Notes: a model not told the origin generated them from the sequence alone. A stretch of DNA of 64,000 nt from Hibiscus mutabilis (GCA_019671005.1 CM033732.1:45559392-45623391), one strand, 5' to 3'. Shown: positions 12,560 to 25,856, numbered from the stretch's first letter. Translations and numbers: made by a program.

Positions 12560-13221
12560 TTATCCATTTTCGAAACCCAAAACTCCTATCCTGATAAGAT
12601 TCTGAACATTGTTCTTCAGGGCTCGACAGTTCTCAGTGTGATGACCTGAATCCCCTATGTGGTAGCTGCACCAGATACGACTGTTGTAACCCTTCGGATA
12701 AGGAGGTCTCTTTGGTACAGACTTCACCGGTATGATAAGATTTCTTTCAATGAGCAACGGAAGCACTCGGTGTATCTCACAAGTATAAGACTATGCCTTT
12801 TTACGTTATTTGATTCTCGGGCTTCTCCTAGTTTTGCTTCTATTTTCTGGGTCTCTACCCCAGACGTACCACCTGTCTGTTTCTTGAGATTGATCATAAA
12901 AGGATTCAACTTGTCGTATTTAACGGTGTTGTCTATCTTAATATTCTGACCATTCTGTTCTATATTCTGATCCTTGATCGATTCATCTCTGAGTTTGACA
13001 GGCTGTTTACTTTTCATCATAGCATTTATCTGGTTCATCATCTCGACCATTTGCTTTTTTAATTCTTGTACTTCACCTTGCTCGCTACAAGGACTGACAC
13101 TGCTTGCCGAATCTGACCCAAAGTTTCTGAACGATCATTCTTCTACTGTCTCCAATCTAGCCTCGGGATGGAACTCCGAAACTGAACCTTCTATCGCCTG
13201 GTCAAAGGACCCTTGGTCCAT
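12560..13221 (-). pseudogene. Second gag-like fragment with zinc-knuckle-like motif
   Basis: From ATG at 13221 the frame reads MDQGSFDQAIEGSVSEFHPE, has an in-frame stop near 13138, then VQELKKQMVEMMNQINAMMK. After a frame change it ends in a segment at 12560-12766 with CSYHIGDSGHHTENCRALKN, clearly related to CDYHLGSTGHTTKNC in the gag remnant at 10120-11160. Two gag C-terminal motifs therefore flank the coiled-coil ORF, which is unusual and suggests an internal rearrangement or a mosaic of two parents. Confidence 0.6.
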
Positions 13222-13883
13222 CTTGAATGATCTATATTATGGGAGAAACCACTTGGGAATGAATACCATATGTGATGTGAATGCAATGATATATGCAAAA
13301 ACAAAACAAAAACAAAAAAGAAAATAAGTCAGTACCGGTTAAAATCAATAAATACATAAATAAAGGGCAAATTAAACACGATAAACAAACAAAACAATTA
13401 CATCTCGTCTAAACACCTAGGTTATCCGCATGACTCTAAAGGGGTGGGTTTTCTATATTCTCCACATGCAGTTTTGGTGCTAGGAGGTGCCCGAATCGTC
13501 CTTGTTATCCCCTACTAAGGGTAGCAAGGCCCCTGATCATCACCCATTATAGGCTCCTTTCAACCGAGTTCAATTTAGGGGGACACATTCGCTTATGCCT
13601 GCACGAAGGAACGATATCCTTACGAAAGCATAAGGTACTCGAGCCCCGAAGGTACTTGCTAGGCCTACACGGAGGAATGATATCCTCACGAAAGCATTAG
13701 CGTTTTCCCTCCACTTTAAAAGGACGGGTTTATATGCCAAATTTTAAATGTGTTAAAATAAAAGCGCAATTATAACCAAATTTTAATTTGATAGTCACTT
13801 TAATCCGGAACTTTCGATACTAGTAAAGCGGTAATTATTTTAAAAAAGCTTGACTCTCATTTGTTTTTGAAAAACAAAAAATT

Positions 13884-13902
13884 GTCCCCAGCGGAGTCGT
13901 CA
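13884..13902 (-). other. Primer-binding-like site of the TAT-like element
   Basis: On the minus strand, two bases after the LTR, the sequence is TGACGACTCCGCTGGGGAC. From memory, Ogre/TAT elements use a tRNA-Arg-type site TGGCGACTCCGCTGGGGA, which differs at one base. The position next to the LTR and the match fix the orientation of the element. Confidence 0.65.
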
Positions 13903-13904
13903 TC

Positions 13905-16900
13905 TGTAGCGATATCCCTTTTTTTACTTACGCTAAAAATGGGTTTTAAGGTGTTTAGGGCCTTTCGGGTATATTAAAATTTTTATTTCGTGGGGGTTTT
14001 AGGAAAACCGTATCTTATTTCAAAAATAGAGTCGCCACCGGCCACTTAGGTAGGCCGGACACCATAAAACCAGAGATTTGAAAACTGTTGGGTTCGGGAG
14101 TCGGTTACGGATGGGGAAGGATTAGCACCCCCACACCGCCCAAAATTGGTACTTTAATAATTACCGCTTGATTAATATTAGATTTTCCAGATTAAAGTGA
14201 CAATTAAGTTAAAATTCGGTTATAATTGCGAGTAGATTTTAAGGGCCCCGTTATTCGAGAGTAAACTGATAAACCACCATCACTGCGCTTGATACTGGCC
14301 ACGTTTACGCTCGAATAAAAAGGCACCGCACTGACAATTAATATTTTGTTATGCAATCTTAGAAAACAAAATACAAAACATACAATTTACATCGACACGA
14401 TATTTAAAAAATGTAAAATACTTGAATATTGCAAAATTAAACTAAAATAATAAACACGTGAATAAAATGGCATAACACACCATAATAAAAACAAAGTATG
14501 GGCATGAACAAAAACATACATTCAAGACTAAATTAATTAATCCTAACATGCTTGAACATATAAAAATACAAACAATGTATACATGACACATATATAATAT
14601 GATACCAAATTTATAAAACACTACTACATTAAAACTTATTATATGACACAATTTAAGGATACATAAACATTATGACAATTTCATGTAACAAAACATGTCA
14701 CACTAACATGCAACCTACAAACAAGGTGAACGTAAAATACATACTAAAATACAAAAAAAACATGCCAAATACAAATAAACTAAGACACAAACCAAACGTA
14801 CAAGATATAAATTAACGGACAAAGATAGAAAAAGCATGATATCATAAACTAAGCCTATGTTAAAAACATGAAATAAAAACATAAAAAGCAAATGAATAAT
14901 GCAAACATATTAAGAAACCACACATAAAATAAACATGAGGGATTAAATAAATATGCTAAGACATATAGGCAACACGAAAAAAAGCTAAATGACATATTAA
15001 TATGATTAGGCACTTAAAAAGATGAATGGACATGATATAATGAGACAACCAAAATAGATATAATACCTATATAAAAAAACACCACAAATCATATTAACAA
15101 AAATGTTAGATCATAACTATTTAAAATAAAATGAAATAAAAAACATACAATAGGGGACTGGAATAAAATAAAATCAAAACAAAGTGATAGAAATTAGATA
15201 AATAAAAAACGCATTTAATGACTTAATCGAGAGCCGGATGAAAACTATAAGGACTGGACTTGTAATAAGACCAAGGGGCAAGCCCGAACTGAAAAAACTC
15301 AAAACACAAAATGACTAATGAGGTGATTTTGCCATTTAAAACATGGTTTTATTAAATTAAGGGATGAAATTGAAATTTTTCAAAAACGAAGAGGGACTGA
15401 TAATGCTAATTACCCATGCGGCAAGCCCAAAATGAAAGGTTTGAAAACGCGGAAGTCCTCATGTAGTAATTAAACCATTTTTAAAACAAAAACTACTTAT
15501 ATAAGGGCTTGATCAGATTGAATTTAACTCTTTTGGCATTTTTCATTCTAAAAATAAAACTCCCCCCTCTATTATTTTTTTCAAACTAGAAACTATTCTC
15601 TTCATCTTCATCTAAGCTCGAATCCATTCTCGGACTTGAGAGACCAGCCCCTTATATACCTAGATCTAGGAAAACCCGAAGCAAAAAGCATTCTTTTTTT
15701 ATAAACAAGCCGACCAAAGACATTCCCCTAGGTCAGCTCACCCCATGGGGGCTTATCGCTGGCAAGAGGAGATCCACCGGCGGCTGGGTAGACTCTAAAC
15801 TCTTCTTGTGCTTTTTTTTTCTTTTTGTTGTATGCGAAAAAAGAAAGAAAAGAAATGAGAGAAAAAAAAGTTACCACTGGAAATTTTTCCTTTTTTGTTG
15901 TGTTTTTTTTTCATTCGGATATGGAAAAACTGAGTACAAAGTGGTTCCCTACATGTGATATATAATCTGCCTCTTTTCTTTTTTTGATTTTATCTCGGTT
16001 GGTAGAGAATACATATTTTTTACAGATCTGGTTACCACCAAATCTCTGCTTTCTCTTGTGATTTTGGCATGTCCAATTTGGTGTGGTGGTTGGTACGACC
16101 GACGTGGTGGTGGTGATCCCTTGTCAGACGCATCCTTGGTAGTTGGATCAGATCTGATCCAACAGCTAGGATTTCTTGAAGTTTGGACGGCCTGGATTTA
16201 ATCTCGGAAGCAGTGGGATTACATGAGATGTTGACACGTGGCATGGAGAAATGGACGGTCTCGCGAGTGGGAGACGAACGGCCTAGGGATGTGCTTCACG
16301 CGCGCCAGCTAGATTATCTTGGGTTGATCGTGGCCCTTGGATCAAGATCTGATCCAACGGCCCAGGGACGGCTGCGCATAAGAGAGATGAATTAGGGTTC
16401 AAATGGATTAGGGTTTCTAGTATTAAATTTGGGCTTGACCGGTTGGATCAGTTGCAATTAATTTTTTGTTGGGTTTGTAGTGTATAATGGACTTGGACCC
16501 TTTAATAAATAATTTAGGTTTTAAATTATAATCTGCTTACATATAATAATAATAATAGTAATAATAATAATAATAATACGTGTATACATACACATGCGTA
16601 CACATATACGTGTAACATACGAACACACATGCAAACATTAATTGATATAATATACTATATACATGTATATATAATCATACACATGATTAGCATAAATACC
16701 CACACACATTATACGTACAAACAATGCACTCATAAGAAATGTAAATACATACGTGACACACATACCCCACATTAATTGTTAATACATATACATACATAGC
16801 TTATAATATACATGCACACATCATACACACTTTATGTACACTAATCATATATACGATATAATATGTATACATGTAATAATATATTAATACAAAATTTATA

Positions 16901-16925
16901 CACCGGATAAAAATGAGTGATTACA
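13905..16925 (-). repeat. LTR of the TAT/Ogre-like element (5' LTR in element orientation)
   Basis: This 3,021-bp copy starts TGTAATCACTC on the minus strand at 16925 and ends CGCTACA at 13905. It carries a longer TAA microsatellite (about 16543-16578) than its partner, the 22-bp palindrome at 16142-16163 and its imperfect partner near 16336-16359. Small open frames within it (14442-14651 minus, 16032-16244 minus, 16183-16395 plus) match frames in the other LTR only because the DNA is repeated. Confidence 0.92.
16142..16163. promoter_or_regulatory. GATC palindrome, second LTR copy
   Basis: The 22-bp palindrome of the other LTR (6423-6444) is present without change, although bases next to it differ. 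Its imperfect partner is again ~190 bp away. Preservation between LTRs may only reflect recent insertion. Confidence 0.4.
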
Positions 16926-17335
16926 AACACGTAAGATTTTAGGTTCTTTCACAAATTGTTACGAGACCAACACAAATTCTTATCAAAATGGTAAGAAAAA
17001 AGTTAACCCAATTTCTTACCTGAGATCACCAAATCCAAAACCATTCAAACAATGGGTAAGGATTTATGTTATAACATATTTTCTTACATTTTCAGTAAGA
17101 ATTTATATTGGTCACAGTACGAATTTATATAGGAACATAAAATCGAATGTGTTAGATAAGAAATAATATTTTTGGGTAAGATTTTAGGTTATAACATAAA
17201 TTTTTACCATGCATTTGAAGATTTTTGAATTTGATTAACTAGGGTAAGAATTTATGTTGCAATAGTTTTCTTACATTTTCTGTATCATTTTACGTTATAA
17301 CCGGGTAACACTTTATGTTATAATCGGGTAACTTG
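16926..17335. repeat. Foldback repeat array, right part
   Basis: Directly after the LTR and its AACAC duplication the same words return (ACCAAATCCAAAACC, GTTATAACATA, GGTAAGAATTTATGTT). The units are more degenerate toward 17335, where ordinary upstream DNA of the EMB8-like gene starts. The joined array would span about 3.4 kb without the insertions. Confidence 0.8.
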
Positions 17336-17863
17336 TTTAACTTTTTATCACTTTTCTTTTTTTAAAATCGAACGACTCAGATATTTTTTATTTATTTTTT
17401 AACTCATCTAACAATAATAAAGATATTACCTTTTTTAGCCTATTTTAAGCGGTTTTCTTTTATAGGCGCCCATGCCATTGCAATGGAAATCCTCATCAGT
17501 CTTCCAACTACGACAATGGAAGATCAAAGTGGGACAGCAAAGTTCTCTCGAATGCTTTGTTTTGTCTAATAAAAAGGAACGATCACGTCTTTTCACATTT
17601 CTGGCCATTCTAATCTAAACAACTGCTGTGAAAATTTCATTTCTCTGTTCATAATTAAGACATCACTGACCATTGCTTGACATAACCGCTCACAAGCCAA
17701 CACCAAACTCTCAACTGCCACCATTTTTCATAATAACCCAAATAGCAAATCAAAGCTAAAGAAAATTCCACCATATTTCTCTCCTACTTTCACTCTTTCC
17801 ATCTTTTCTGGAAAACCATTAAAAAAACCAAAAAAGCCAGATTTCCCCCCTCATTTTTCCTGC
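17336..17863 (+). promoter_or_regulatory. Upstream region of the EMB8-like gene
   Basis: This ~530-bp stretch separates the repeat array from the gene. It is T-rich near 17345-17460, then has more balanced composition with C/T-rich runs (17780-17860) typical of plant 5' leaders. I cannot fix a transcription start. No repeat is recognised here. Confidence 0.4.
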
Positions 17864-17908
17864 ATGAACTGCTTCTTCTCCAGAATTCCCAAGTTTTATT
17901 TGATTTAA
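17864..17908 (+). CDS. Upstream ORF (14 codons) in the EMB8-like leader
   Basis: ATG at 17864 opens a frame reading MNCFFSRIPKFYLI and stops with TAA at 17906-17908, six bases before the main ATG. If the transcript starts upstream, ribosomes would meet this start first. The close spacing would make re-initiation at 17915 difficult and might lower translation, or the ATG may be skipped. It is seen only as sequence; conservation cannot be judged. Confidence 0.35.
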   Translation: MNCFFSRIPKFYLI

Positions 17909-17914
17909 CCATTA

Positions 17915-20900
17915 ATGCTTTCTACAAAGCTCGGTCAATTGGATTGGTTGGTTTCATGGGATGAATCTACCCTCAATGCATATAAACAACTGTTCTCTGC
18001 CCTTTCTTCGATTCCCATTTCGCACTATGTACTGGCATTTATGCTGGGATGGGTAGTTTTCCTTTACTATTTCTTGGAATTCCATTTCTTTGAAGACTTT
18101 TTCTCGGGATTCCGAGGTGCTCCGGTTCATTTGACCTTTCACCCAACTTCGCATATCTATCATGGCGTTGTTTCCAAGTGTAAGATCCTTCATGGCAGGT
18201 ACCCTTTCTTCCTCCTTTCTTAGTTTGCCTTTCAAATTTGGTTTCTTTCACTATAAAGTCATGATCTTGTTTTTTTTGTGAATTTGTAAATTGTTGCAGG
18301 TATTTAGCGACCCCATGGTTATCAAGTCCTCATTTTCAGACTGCTTTTCTCAATTTCTTTGGGAATCCTCCTTCTTTCAGCTACCGCAGGTCCTAAAGTT
18401 TTCATTTTTGCTGTTCTTTTTGTTACAAATATAATTTGGTCCACTTGCTTTTATCTCACAAATACCTGTCTATGTTTTCTCAGACAACTCTTTCATGCAT
18501 CTGATGGGGGAACCATAGTTCTAGATTGGCTCACAAGTTCTGATGGTAAGTGCAAGGCTTTTGATGATATTATCAAGTGGAGCAACTTTTTGTATTTTTG
18601 TTTGTTGTGTGTGTTTTGGAATCTTTTAGTATTTTGTGCAAGGTTACATTTTGAAGATTTGATGTCTTCTTTTTCTCTTTTGGGTGATATATGATAGGAA
18701 CTACTAAAAAAATGTTATAATGGTGCATTGATGACAAATAAGCTATCAGATCACCTATGAGACTACCTCAAACTGAACTAGTTGAAGATTCATGCTTTGG
18801 GTTATAAAAGCTCTTATGTGTTTGATAATTGTACAGTTTCAAGAGGTACCTGTGAGACGAGTAACACTATCTCAAAGGATGACACAACTCCTTTGGTGGT
18901 TGTAATTCCTGGCTTGACAAGTGATTCTGCTTCTTCAGTAAGTTAAATGTTAACTTATGACTACTCTTCTTGTTTCTAGCTGCTCTTTGTATTTGCTTTT
19001 GGTGAACTTGGAAAATTGAAAATAAAAGTCCAACTAGGATAGCTGGATAATTGTGCATAGAAGCTTCAAGAGTATAATGAGTAATTAGAGGTGAAGGATG
19101 GATAGTAGATAGCCAACAGTCTTATGAGGGATCTCAGTCAGAACTTGCAAATTTCTATCCTGATCTCAAAATTCAGTTGCCTAGTGAATAAATGTAGGCC
19201 TGAGAAATAAGATAAGTGCTTAATCAGGGTAAAAAATATTTAACAATATCCTCTGCATTCAATTTTAGGGTTTTCTGGTTTCTTACTCATTGATGATGAG
19301 ACATGCTCTAATATATATTGATTTTGCACATTGTCTTCATTTTGTTAGCCTATATGTAGTGGCTGGTTAAGAAAAAAAATTTGTTGCTATCTATGCCAAT
19401 TTAATCCTTATCAAGCAATTTATTTCCTATTCTACTTACTAGGCAAATCTTATAACATATCCACTGGTGGTTTGAATTTATGAAAGTTCCTTGACCCTTC
19501 TGAGGTATTTTTTATTTGAGACCTCAAAGAAAGCTTTAAGACAAAGATGGCAGGCATTAAAATGAATTCAAATTAATGACACATAGATTAAATCGGGAAA
19601 AGAGGTTGTTGCGGAATATAGTTTTATAGATTGAATTTTTCGTGACATAATTCTTGTGGCAGTACATCAAGCACCTTGCGTTTGGATTGGCAAAACATGG
19701 GTGGGATGTTGTAGTTAGCAACCACCGAGGACTGGGTGGTGTTTCAATTACCGTGAGTTGTCTTTTTTTTCTTTTATTTCCTTCCTATCTTTAGCTCACT
19801 AAACTTTTGTTTTATCTATTCTGTTTTTGGTTGGTCTGTTTGAGTTGGACATTGAACTTCCATATAACTACTTTCCATTGGTCTGTGAAATCAATCAACA
19901 TTGGGAAATACTTTGATTTTTTGTTTAACTATTGAGCTTTTCATACAATGAAGTTCATGGATGGTTGATCTAAAGGTAGTAATAGTTTGATTCAAAAAGG
20001 ATATAACATTAGGTATTCAACCTGATAACTGGTAGATCAATTAGGCCTATGTTGCTCAGATGTTTCATTTTCCTTAAAATACCTGTATATGATAGATATT
20101 CAATGAACTTACCTACCTAGCATACGGAAATACTTCAAAAAAAAGTTTACCATACCTGTATATAGCACTGAACTCTGTGTCTGAGTAAAATAGAATTAGG
20201 TTGTTGCACTTTTAATTTCTGGCACATTAGATTGTGATGCTTTATTTCTAGTTGTTTTGCTTCTTTTTAAATATCATTTAGTTTCTTCTGTTAAGAACTG
20301 ATACAATGACCTAAATCTTTAACTGGTAATTGATTGGCGAGATGTACTTGGTTATGCCTGTATGCCATGCTCCAAGGAAGAAGTATGCATGGATGAAAAT
20401 TTAGTTAATTAGTTAAAAGCTGAGGGTGCCTTGTACTTCCTCTGGAAAATTTCGGAGATGTTAAGAGCTATCGTAGAGCCAAATAAAGATTAGTCCTCAC
20501 ATAACCATCCTGTTAATACTAATAATTTCTTCGTGAGTTTTATGAAACTTAACATTGTTAATGCGTAATAGATTTATTTCTTTAATGCTGTATTTTGTAA
20601 TGACACTTTTGCAGTCTGATTGCTTTTATAATGCTGGCTGGACAGAGGATACCCGAGTTGTCATTGATTATCTCCATCATCAGTACTCGAAGGCTCCTTT
20701 ATTTGTTATTGGAACTAGCATTGGTGCCAACATTCTGGTGTGTTTCTTGGTCTGCATCTTTATTGTTGTATTTCTTATTTGTTGGTACAATTTTTTATTA
20801 TGAACTCTATTGCTTGATTTACTTCTCATGTGCAGCTACCAACTAGTCTACTCTATGGTGGATGCCGGTTATTCACTGTTGATGTATATGATATTTCCTT

Positions 20901-23736
20901 GTCTTTCTAAAAGAAACAAATGTTTAGCATCTTTGACTCTTCTAAATTCCCTCTTTTCAGCATATTTAGATTGGAATAAGTTAGTTTGTAGTCCGTTCCA
21001 TTGGTCCTATAACAGCCCTATGATTCCCCTTTCCACATAAAAAGTAGCTTTTTTCGTAGGGAATTTGGATATATACATGCACATGTGTAGCTTAGCTTAG
21101 TACGAATAATTCACTTAGTTTTTAGTTTGCTTTGATTAGCCAATAGGCAATTTACTCGACCATGTTGCCATTTTACGGTATGGAAACTCGTTGCCTTATA
21201 CATTAGTTTGTAGTTATATTTTTTTTTACCTTCAATTATAAGTTATATCAACTTCATATTTATCTCTGATATCTTAGTACAAATTATTTCTAACAGGTGA
21301 AATATCTTGGAGAGGATAGGGAGAAAGTACCTATAGCTGGAGCAGTGGCTATTTGCTCCCCGTGGGACCTTTTGGTTAGTGCCTTATCTCTATCAAAGTG
21401 TAGCTATTAGTCTTTCAGGTTTTCAACTGGCACAACTGTTAATGGAAGAAATTTCTCAAAGTTCCATTGTTTGTTAATTGCTAGTTTGAAATGATTTGAT
21501 TGAATATCTTCAGAGTATATGTATATACAAAACTCTTAGTATTTGCTCTCAATCGATGATGCGCTAGTGCGTTCAAATATTAGTACATACAAAACTAACT
21601 ACATTAGCTCTTAATTTAACTCTTGCTCGTCTTCCATGACATCCTTTATTTTTACTCATTTGCTAACTCTTAAAGGTTTATTGACTTTTAGTGATGTGAA
21701 GTATAGATTTATGTTGATCAGTATTCCTTACGCAGGGCTATTTCTGCTTTAGCCACATTTGTTTTTCGCCATTGTAGGAGGATATGTGGTCATCCATATC
21801 AATCTGCAATTGTTCTTCGTCATCTGGTTAAATGTAATGCTCTTATAATTTTATTCTTCATTTAATTTTATATCTTCTGCAGATTGGTGACAGGTTTATA
21901 TGCCGCAGGCTACTTCAGAAGTTATATGACAGAGCCCTAACAATTGGTCTTCAAGGTTATGCAAAAATGTATGTCTGTTCTGCTTTCCTCAAATAAGTTG
22001 TCAGATTTGAAGCCTAAAATGCGGGTCCTTGCTGTCTAAAACTCAACAATGTTAGAACCCTTTTGTTCTTTTCAGAGGAGGCATACAGAGTGATGCCCCG
22101 GGAATGGCATATCTAGTCTAGTAACCAGTTTTTCTGGTTCCTTCAGCCTTTGGAAATTAACAGTACCTATAATACATGTTTTTGTTTTCTTTGAGGGGAG
22201 GATTGTGTTCCGAAGATGTCTCGATTGATGAAGTAGCAATAAGTTTTCAATATTAGTTTCCTAGTGCTGATATGGCTGAAATGTTTATTGTAGGCACGAG
22301 CCTCGCTATTCTCGGTTGGCTAATTGGGAGGGAATAAAAAAGGTTAGTTTTTTTCCCTTTTGATATAAGGACCATCTTTACTTTTGGATTTTCACTAGGA
22401 TGGTTAATTGGTTATAATATAGATCCAAAAATGAAACCTTGCTGTTCTTTTGGATTTCTACCCTTGCTCCCTTACACTTTGCTGGTTATCCTTTTGTCCT
22501 TCAATAGTCGCGTTCCATTCGAGATTTTGACAACTTTGCTACATGCCTTGTTGGAAAATTTGAGGTACCATTTGAAACTCTATCCATTGTTTCTTCTTTG
22601 CTGGTATAGTTCGAGTTACCAAAAGATCATACTGTTCTCTCAGACTGTGGATACCTACTATAGGCGTTCTAGCAGCTCTCCCTATGTGCAAAACGTGTCG
22701 GTGCCATTGCTCTGTATCAGTGCTCTTGACGATCCCGTCTGTACAAGGGAAGCTATTCCTTGGGATGAATGCAGGTGGAGCTCTTGTAACCATGCTACTG
22801 AATGCTGTCTTTGAGTTTCTTGTTTTATTTTGAGCAACTGATCCGGTAAATCTGTCTTTAACAGGGAGAATAAAAATATTGTGTTGGCCACCCCACAACA
22901 CGGAGGACATCTGGCATTTTTTGAGAGAATAACTGCATCTAGACTCTGGTAATTCGTAGCTTCACGTACAATATGTTTCTCGATGGACCTGTTCTGATGC
23001 ATACTTTTTTCTTTTTTTATTATGCAGGTGGGTTAGGGCTACCGATGAATTTCTTGGAGTCCTAAACGCTAGTCCACATATGCACGTAAAGAAGGTTTGG
23101 TTTTTTATGTTCATTGCATTTAATTTTGCCTTGCTAGGTTTATGAAGTACTTCTTGAAATCCTTGCTCTCTAGGCTGGGGAATATGATTTTGCAAATCTT
23201 TCTGATTGCAATTGTATTGCCATTCTTAATTTTATACAATCCTTGGACTCGTTGTCAGCTCGTTGATGCTTTCCGTTTCAATGCATTTGCAGACAGAGAC
23301 TTTGGAACAGAAGGCACCAACGGAATCATCAATCGATCAGGGTCCATACGTAAACATTGCAGAAGACGGAATGGTGGCTGCAGTCGTTAATGAGCATGCA
23401 GGAAACAAAGTAGACGAACACTTTGCTGGGATGGGGAATATTCACGATAGAACGGTGGTTTCAGCATCGGGGCAGAAACAGCAGCTGGCGGAAGCAAAGT
23501 CGGAAGCTGCAGGCAGCGGCGGTGAAGTTTCTGGAGAATCTTCAAGCCTGCAACGCATCAAGTCATTCGATGTGATTGCTATGACCAGAAGATGGCTGAG
23601 TCATCTTTCCCGTCAAAATGGAAAATCGATGTGGTTACTGGCTTACATTGCCATAATTACAAGTTGGCCAATACTAAGTTCAGCTCTCCGCATTTTTAAC
23701 CGGAAGAAGTTAAAAAATGTTTCAGCTGCAAGGTAA
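17915..23736 (+). CDS. EMB8-like alpha/beta hydrolase (ABHD1/3-type), 14 exons
   Basis: Coding exons with GT-AG borders are 17915-18198, 18300-18389, 18484-18545, 18837-18937, 19663-19752, 20615-20737, 21297-21374, 21883-21968, 22294-22342, 22508-22564, 22644-22774, 22865-22948, 23028-23094 and 23293-23736. They sum to 1,746 nt, an open frame of 581 codons. A hydrophobic segment lies at residues ~37-60. The hydrolase core carries the nucleophile motif GTSIGAN (Ser244), SALDDP (Asp369 or 370) and QHGGH (likely His399). NHRGLGG is another family mark. A Gly/Ser/Glu-rich tail precedes a second hydrophobic segment at ~546-569 with a basic end. The family is named after embryogenesis-associated EMB8 of spruce; the substrate in plants is not settled, and lipid esters are plausible. 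Membrane anchoring is inferred. The final AGGTAAG also looks like a splice donor, so a further 3' exon is possible. Confidence 0.93.
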
Positions 23737-25856
23737 GGGTAACTAATGTTGTATTTTCTACATGTTTTATGTGTCATCATTTAGATCCTATTAGTGTACA
23801 AGGTTGCATTATGAACCAAGTTTCTCTTAATTTAATGATAATTAGTTACCGAAAAAAAAAAAGAAACATACGTTACTCCAACTCTTATTTTTTATTTTTA
23901 AGGATTTCAAGTTCGAAATCGTGTCATAGGCATATTCGGATATGATCCGACAAGTACCTTCTCGATATATGAAAATATTTTGATGGATTTGCTCTTGAAT
24001 GAAGGACTCATTCCATATCTATCAGACATAAAAATATATGTATGAATCTGCCGTCTGATAGGGCTAAGGACATGAATTTGCTAAGAAAGTGGCCTTTTTC
24101 ATTGTTGGGAATCAAAGCTAAGATATTGCATGGAAATCTCAGCCATTATCTATACATTAATCAACATGGAATTGGTTTATTAATTGCTTTGACTTGATTA
24201 AGAAAGGGGTTTAGTCATAATAATGATCTGATTCTGTTGATATTCACTTTTATAATCTGTGATTAGCATCAGAAACCATCTCTTGTGAAGTTGGGAGAAT
24301 GCTTTCTACTCTTCAACTGAGTTGTGTTTAGTTGGATAATGGAAGTCAGGATTGACCGAGATAGATCAAGGGGTGTTGGAGGGGACAGTCGCATCCCTAT
24401 AAATTTCAAATTGCCTTATAGTTTGTGTTTTCTTTATATTTTTTTCGTATTTTCTATGGATGATCTAAGGGGATTTTAGAATTTCGCATATGTTAAATTT
24501 TAAATATACCCTCTAACAGTTCACACCCTTGATATAAAATTATACGTCCGTCCTATAGAAGTCTAGAACGAAGATTTCCAACTCCAGATGCAATGCACGG
24601 AAACTTTCAAGGGTTACCAACTCCCCCTATTAAATATTTTATAAGGTAGAAGTCATGAGATGACTTCTCTTGTGGCTCTCCGCACGTCAAGACTTGTGAA
24701 CCATTCAAATAAGCAGGATAAGTATAGGTCAGGTTTTCGGCCTATCCAAATCTAATTAAAAATATAAAGTTTCTTTTATTTGAACTCGACCCGATATGTG
24801 ACTCTTTGCACATAAAGACTTGAGAACCATTCATATGAGGGGCTTTCAATATTCTCTTTAGGAGAAACAGAGACAAAATTAATATTGACTACAAACATTT
24901 CGAAAATATATATATATATATATCGATTGTTGCAGGTCTGACTATGAACCTGATAAATGATACTTTCAAGACTTTTTTAAAAAGATCAAAGACCCCTCAA
25001 TAAAATTGTTAATCACATCACATGTCCTAATAATTTAAAAGTTAATTGTATCGTACTTTCCTCAATTATGACTCGGATTTTAAACAAATAAAACTAATTT
25101 GAAAACACATTTTTACTTCAAAAGTTATTTTTTTCTTGTTCTTTATTGTTTTTAGTCCCGAAGATACATTTGACTTCAAAAACTAGTTTGAAAACAATAA
25201 AAAAACGATAAATATTATTGAAAAGTACCTTTAAGATCAAATTAAGAAACTAATTATTAATTGCAATGAGAGGAAGGATTTAGCCATGGTGAGCATTATG
25301 AATTGATTACCCTACACCTCATATGTTTCTAAAACCAGTATTAATTGCAATCGATTAATGTATGAGATAAATAGTTTCTAAATTTTATTATATATATTAT
25401 GGTTTATGTTTGAGATTTCGGACCGTTTCATTCTAATATTACAGTATAATTTATAATTATATCTAACACTTATTTATGCGAGAATATAAACTCATAAAAT
25501 TTCATGACACATGTCATTAAACTTTTTCTTTAAATCGTTTTCAAATGTGATCCATGAATCTCCCATAGATATGGCACATATGTCATGGTGTTTTTTTTTT
25601 TTACAACAATCGCTTTCTTTGTAGAAAAGTAACCTCAATTTCCTGTCACATTAGCTTGCTAACACCTCAATTAGAATTTAATTTCGCGATTTATTAATTG
25701 ATTTAGTAGTTAAGGATATTTATATCGATTCTGTTCGAATTTTGATATAAAAATGCAGTACATATCTATTTAATAAAAAAATTAATTTGACGATTACCAC
25801 ATTATCTTGTTTGAGAAAAATAAAATTTAAATAACTATAAACATAATCAATCATTA
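23737..25856. other. Intergenic DNA downstream of the EMB8-like gene
   Basis: The first few hundred bases should hold the 3' UTR. Beyond this I see AT-rich DNA with an (AT)n microsatellite at 24906-24923 and no supported gene. Some short stretches (near 23890 and 25690) carry TTCGAA words reminiscent of tRNA-derived SINE B boxes, too weak to call. Confidence 0.5.

Larger units (their letters stand above)
4087..16925 (-). mobile_element. Full-length TAT/Ogre-like Ty3/gypsy retrotransposon lacking pol (12.8 kb)
   Basis: Two ~3-kb direct repeats (4087-7200 and 13905-16925) bound the element and are flanked by the 5-bp duplication AACAC (4082-4086 and 16926-16930). The orientation is minus: the primer-binding-like site lies next to the 13905 LTR and the gag-like ORFs read leftward. 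The LTRs begin TGTAATCACTC and end CGCTACA in that orientation. The ~6.7-kb interior has a gag-type fragment, a coiled-coil ORF and a second gag, all with stop codons. I found no protease, reverse transcriptase, RNase H or integrase motif, so the copy is non-autonomous. It is inserted in the foldback array. Lineage is inferred from the gag motif, the PBS and the extra coiled-coil ORF. Confidence 0.9.

Noticed and set aside
12230..13327. Several plus-strand open frames of 60-117 codons
   Set aside because: They are the reverse strand of the gag-like and coiled-coil ORFs, which carry recognisable motifs.
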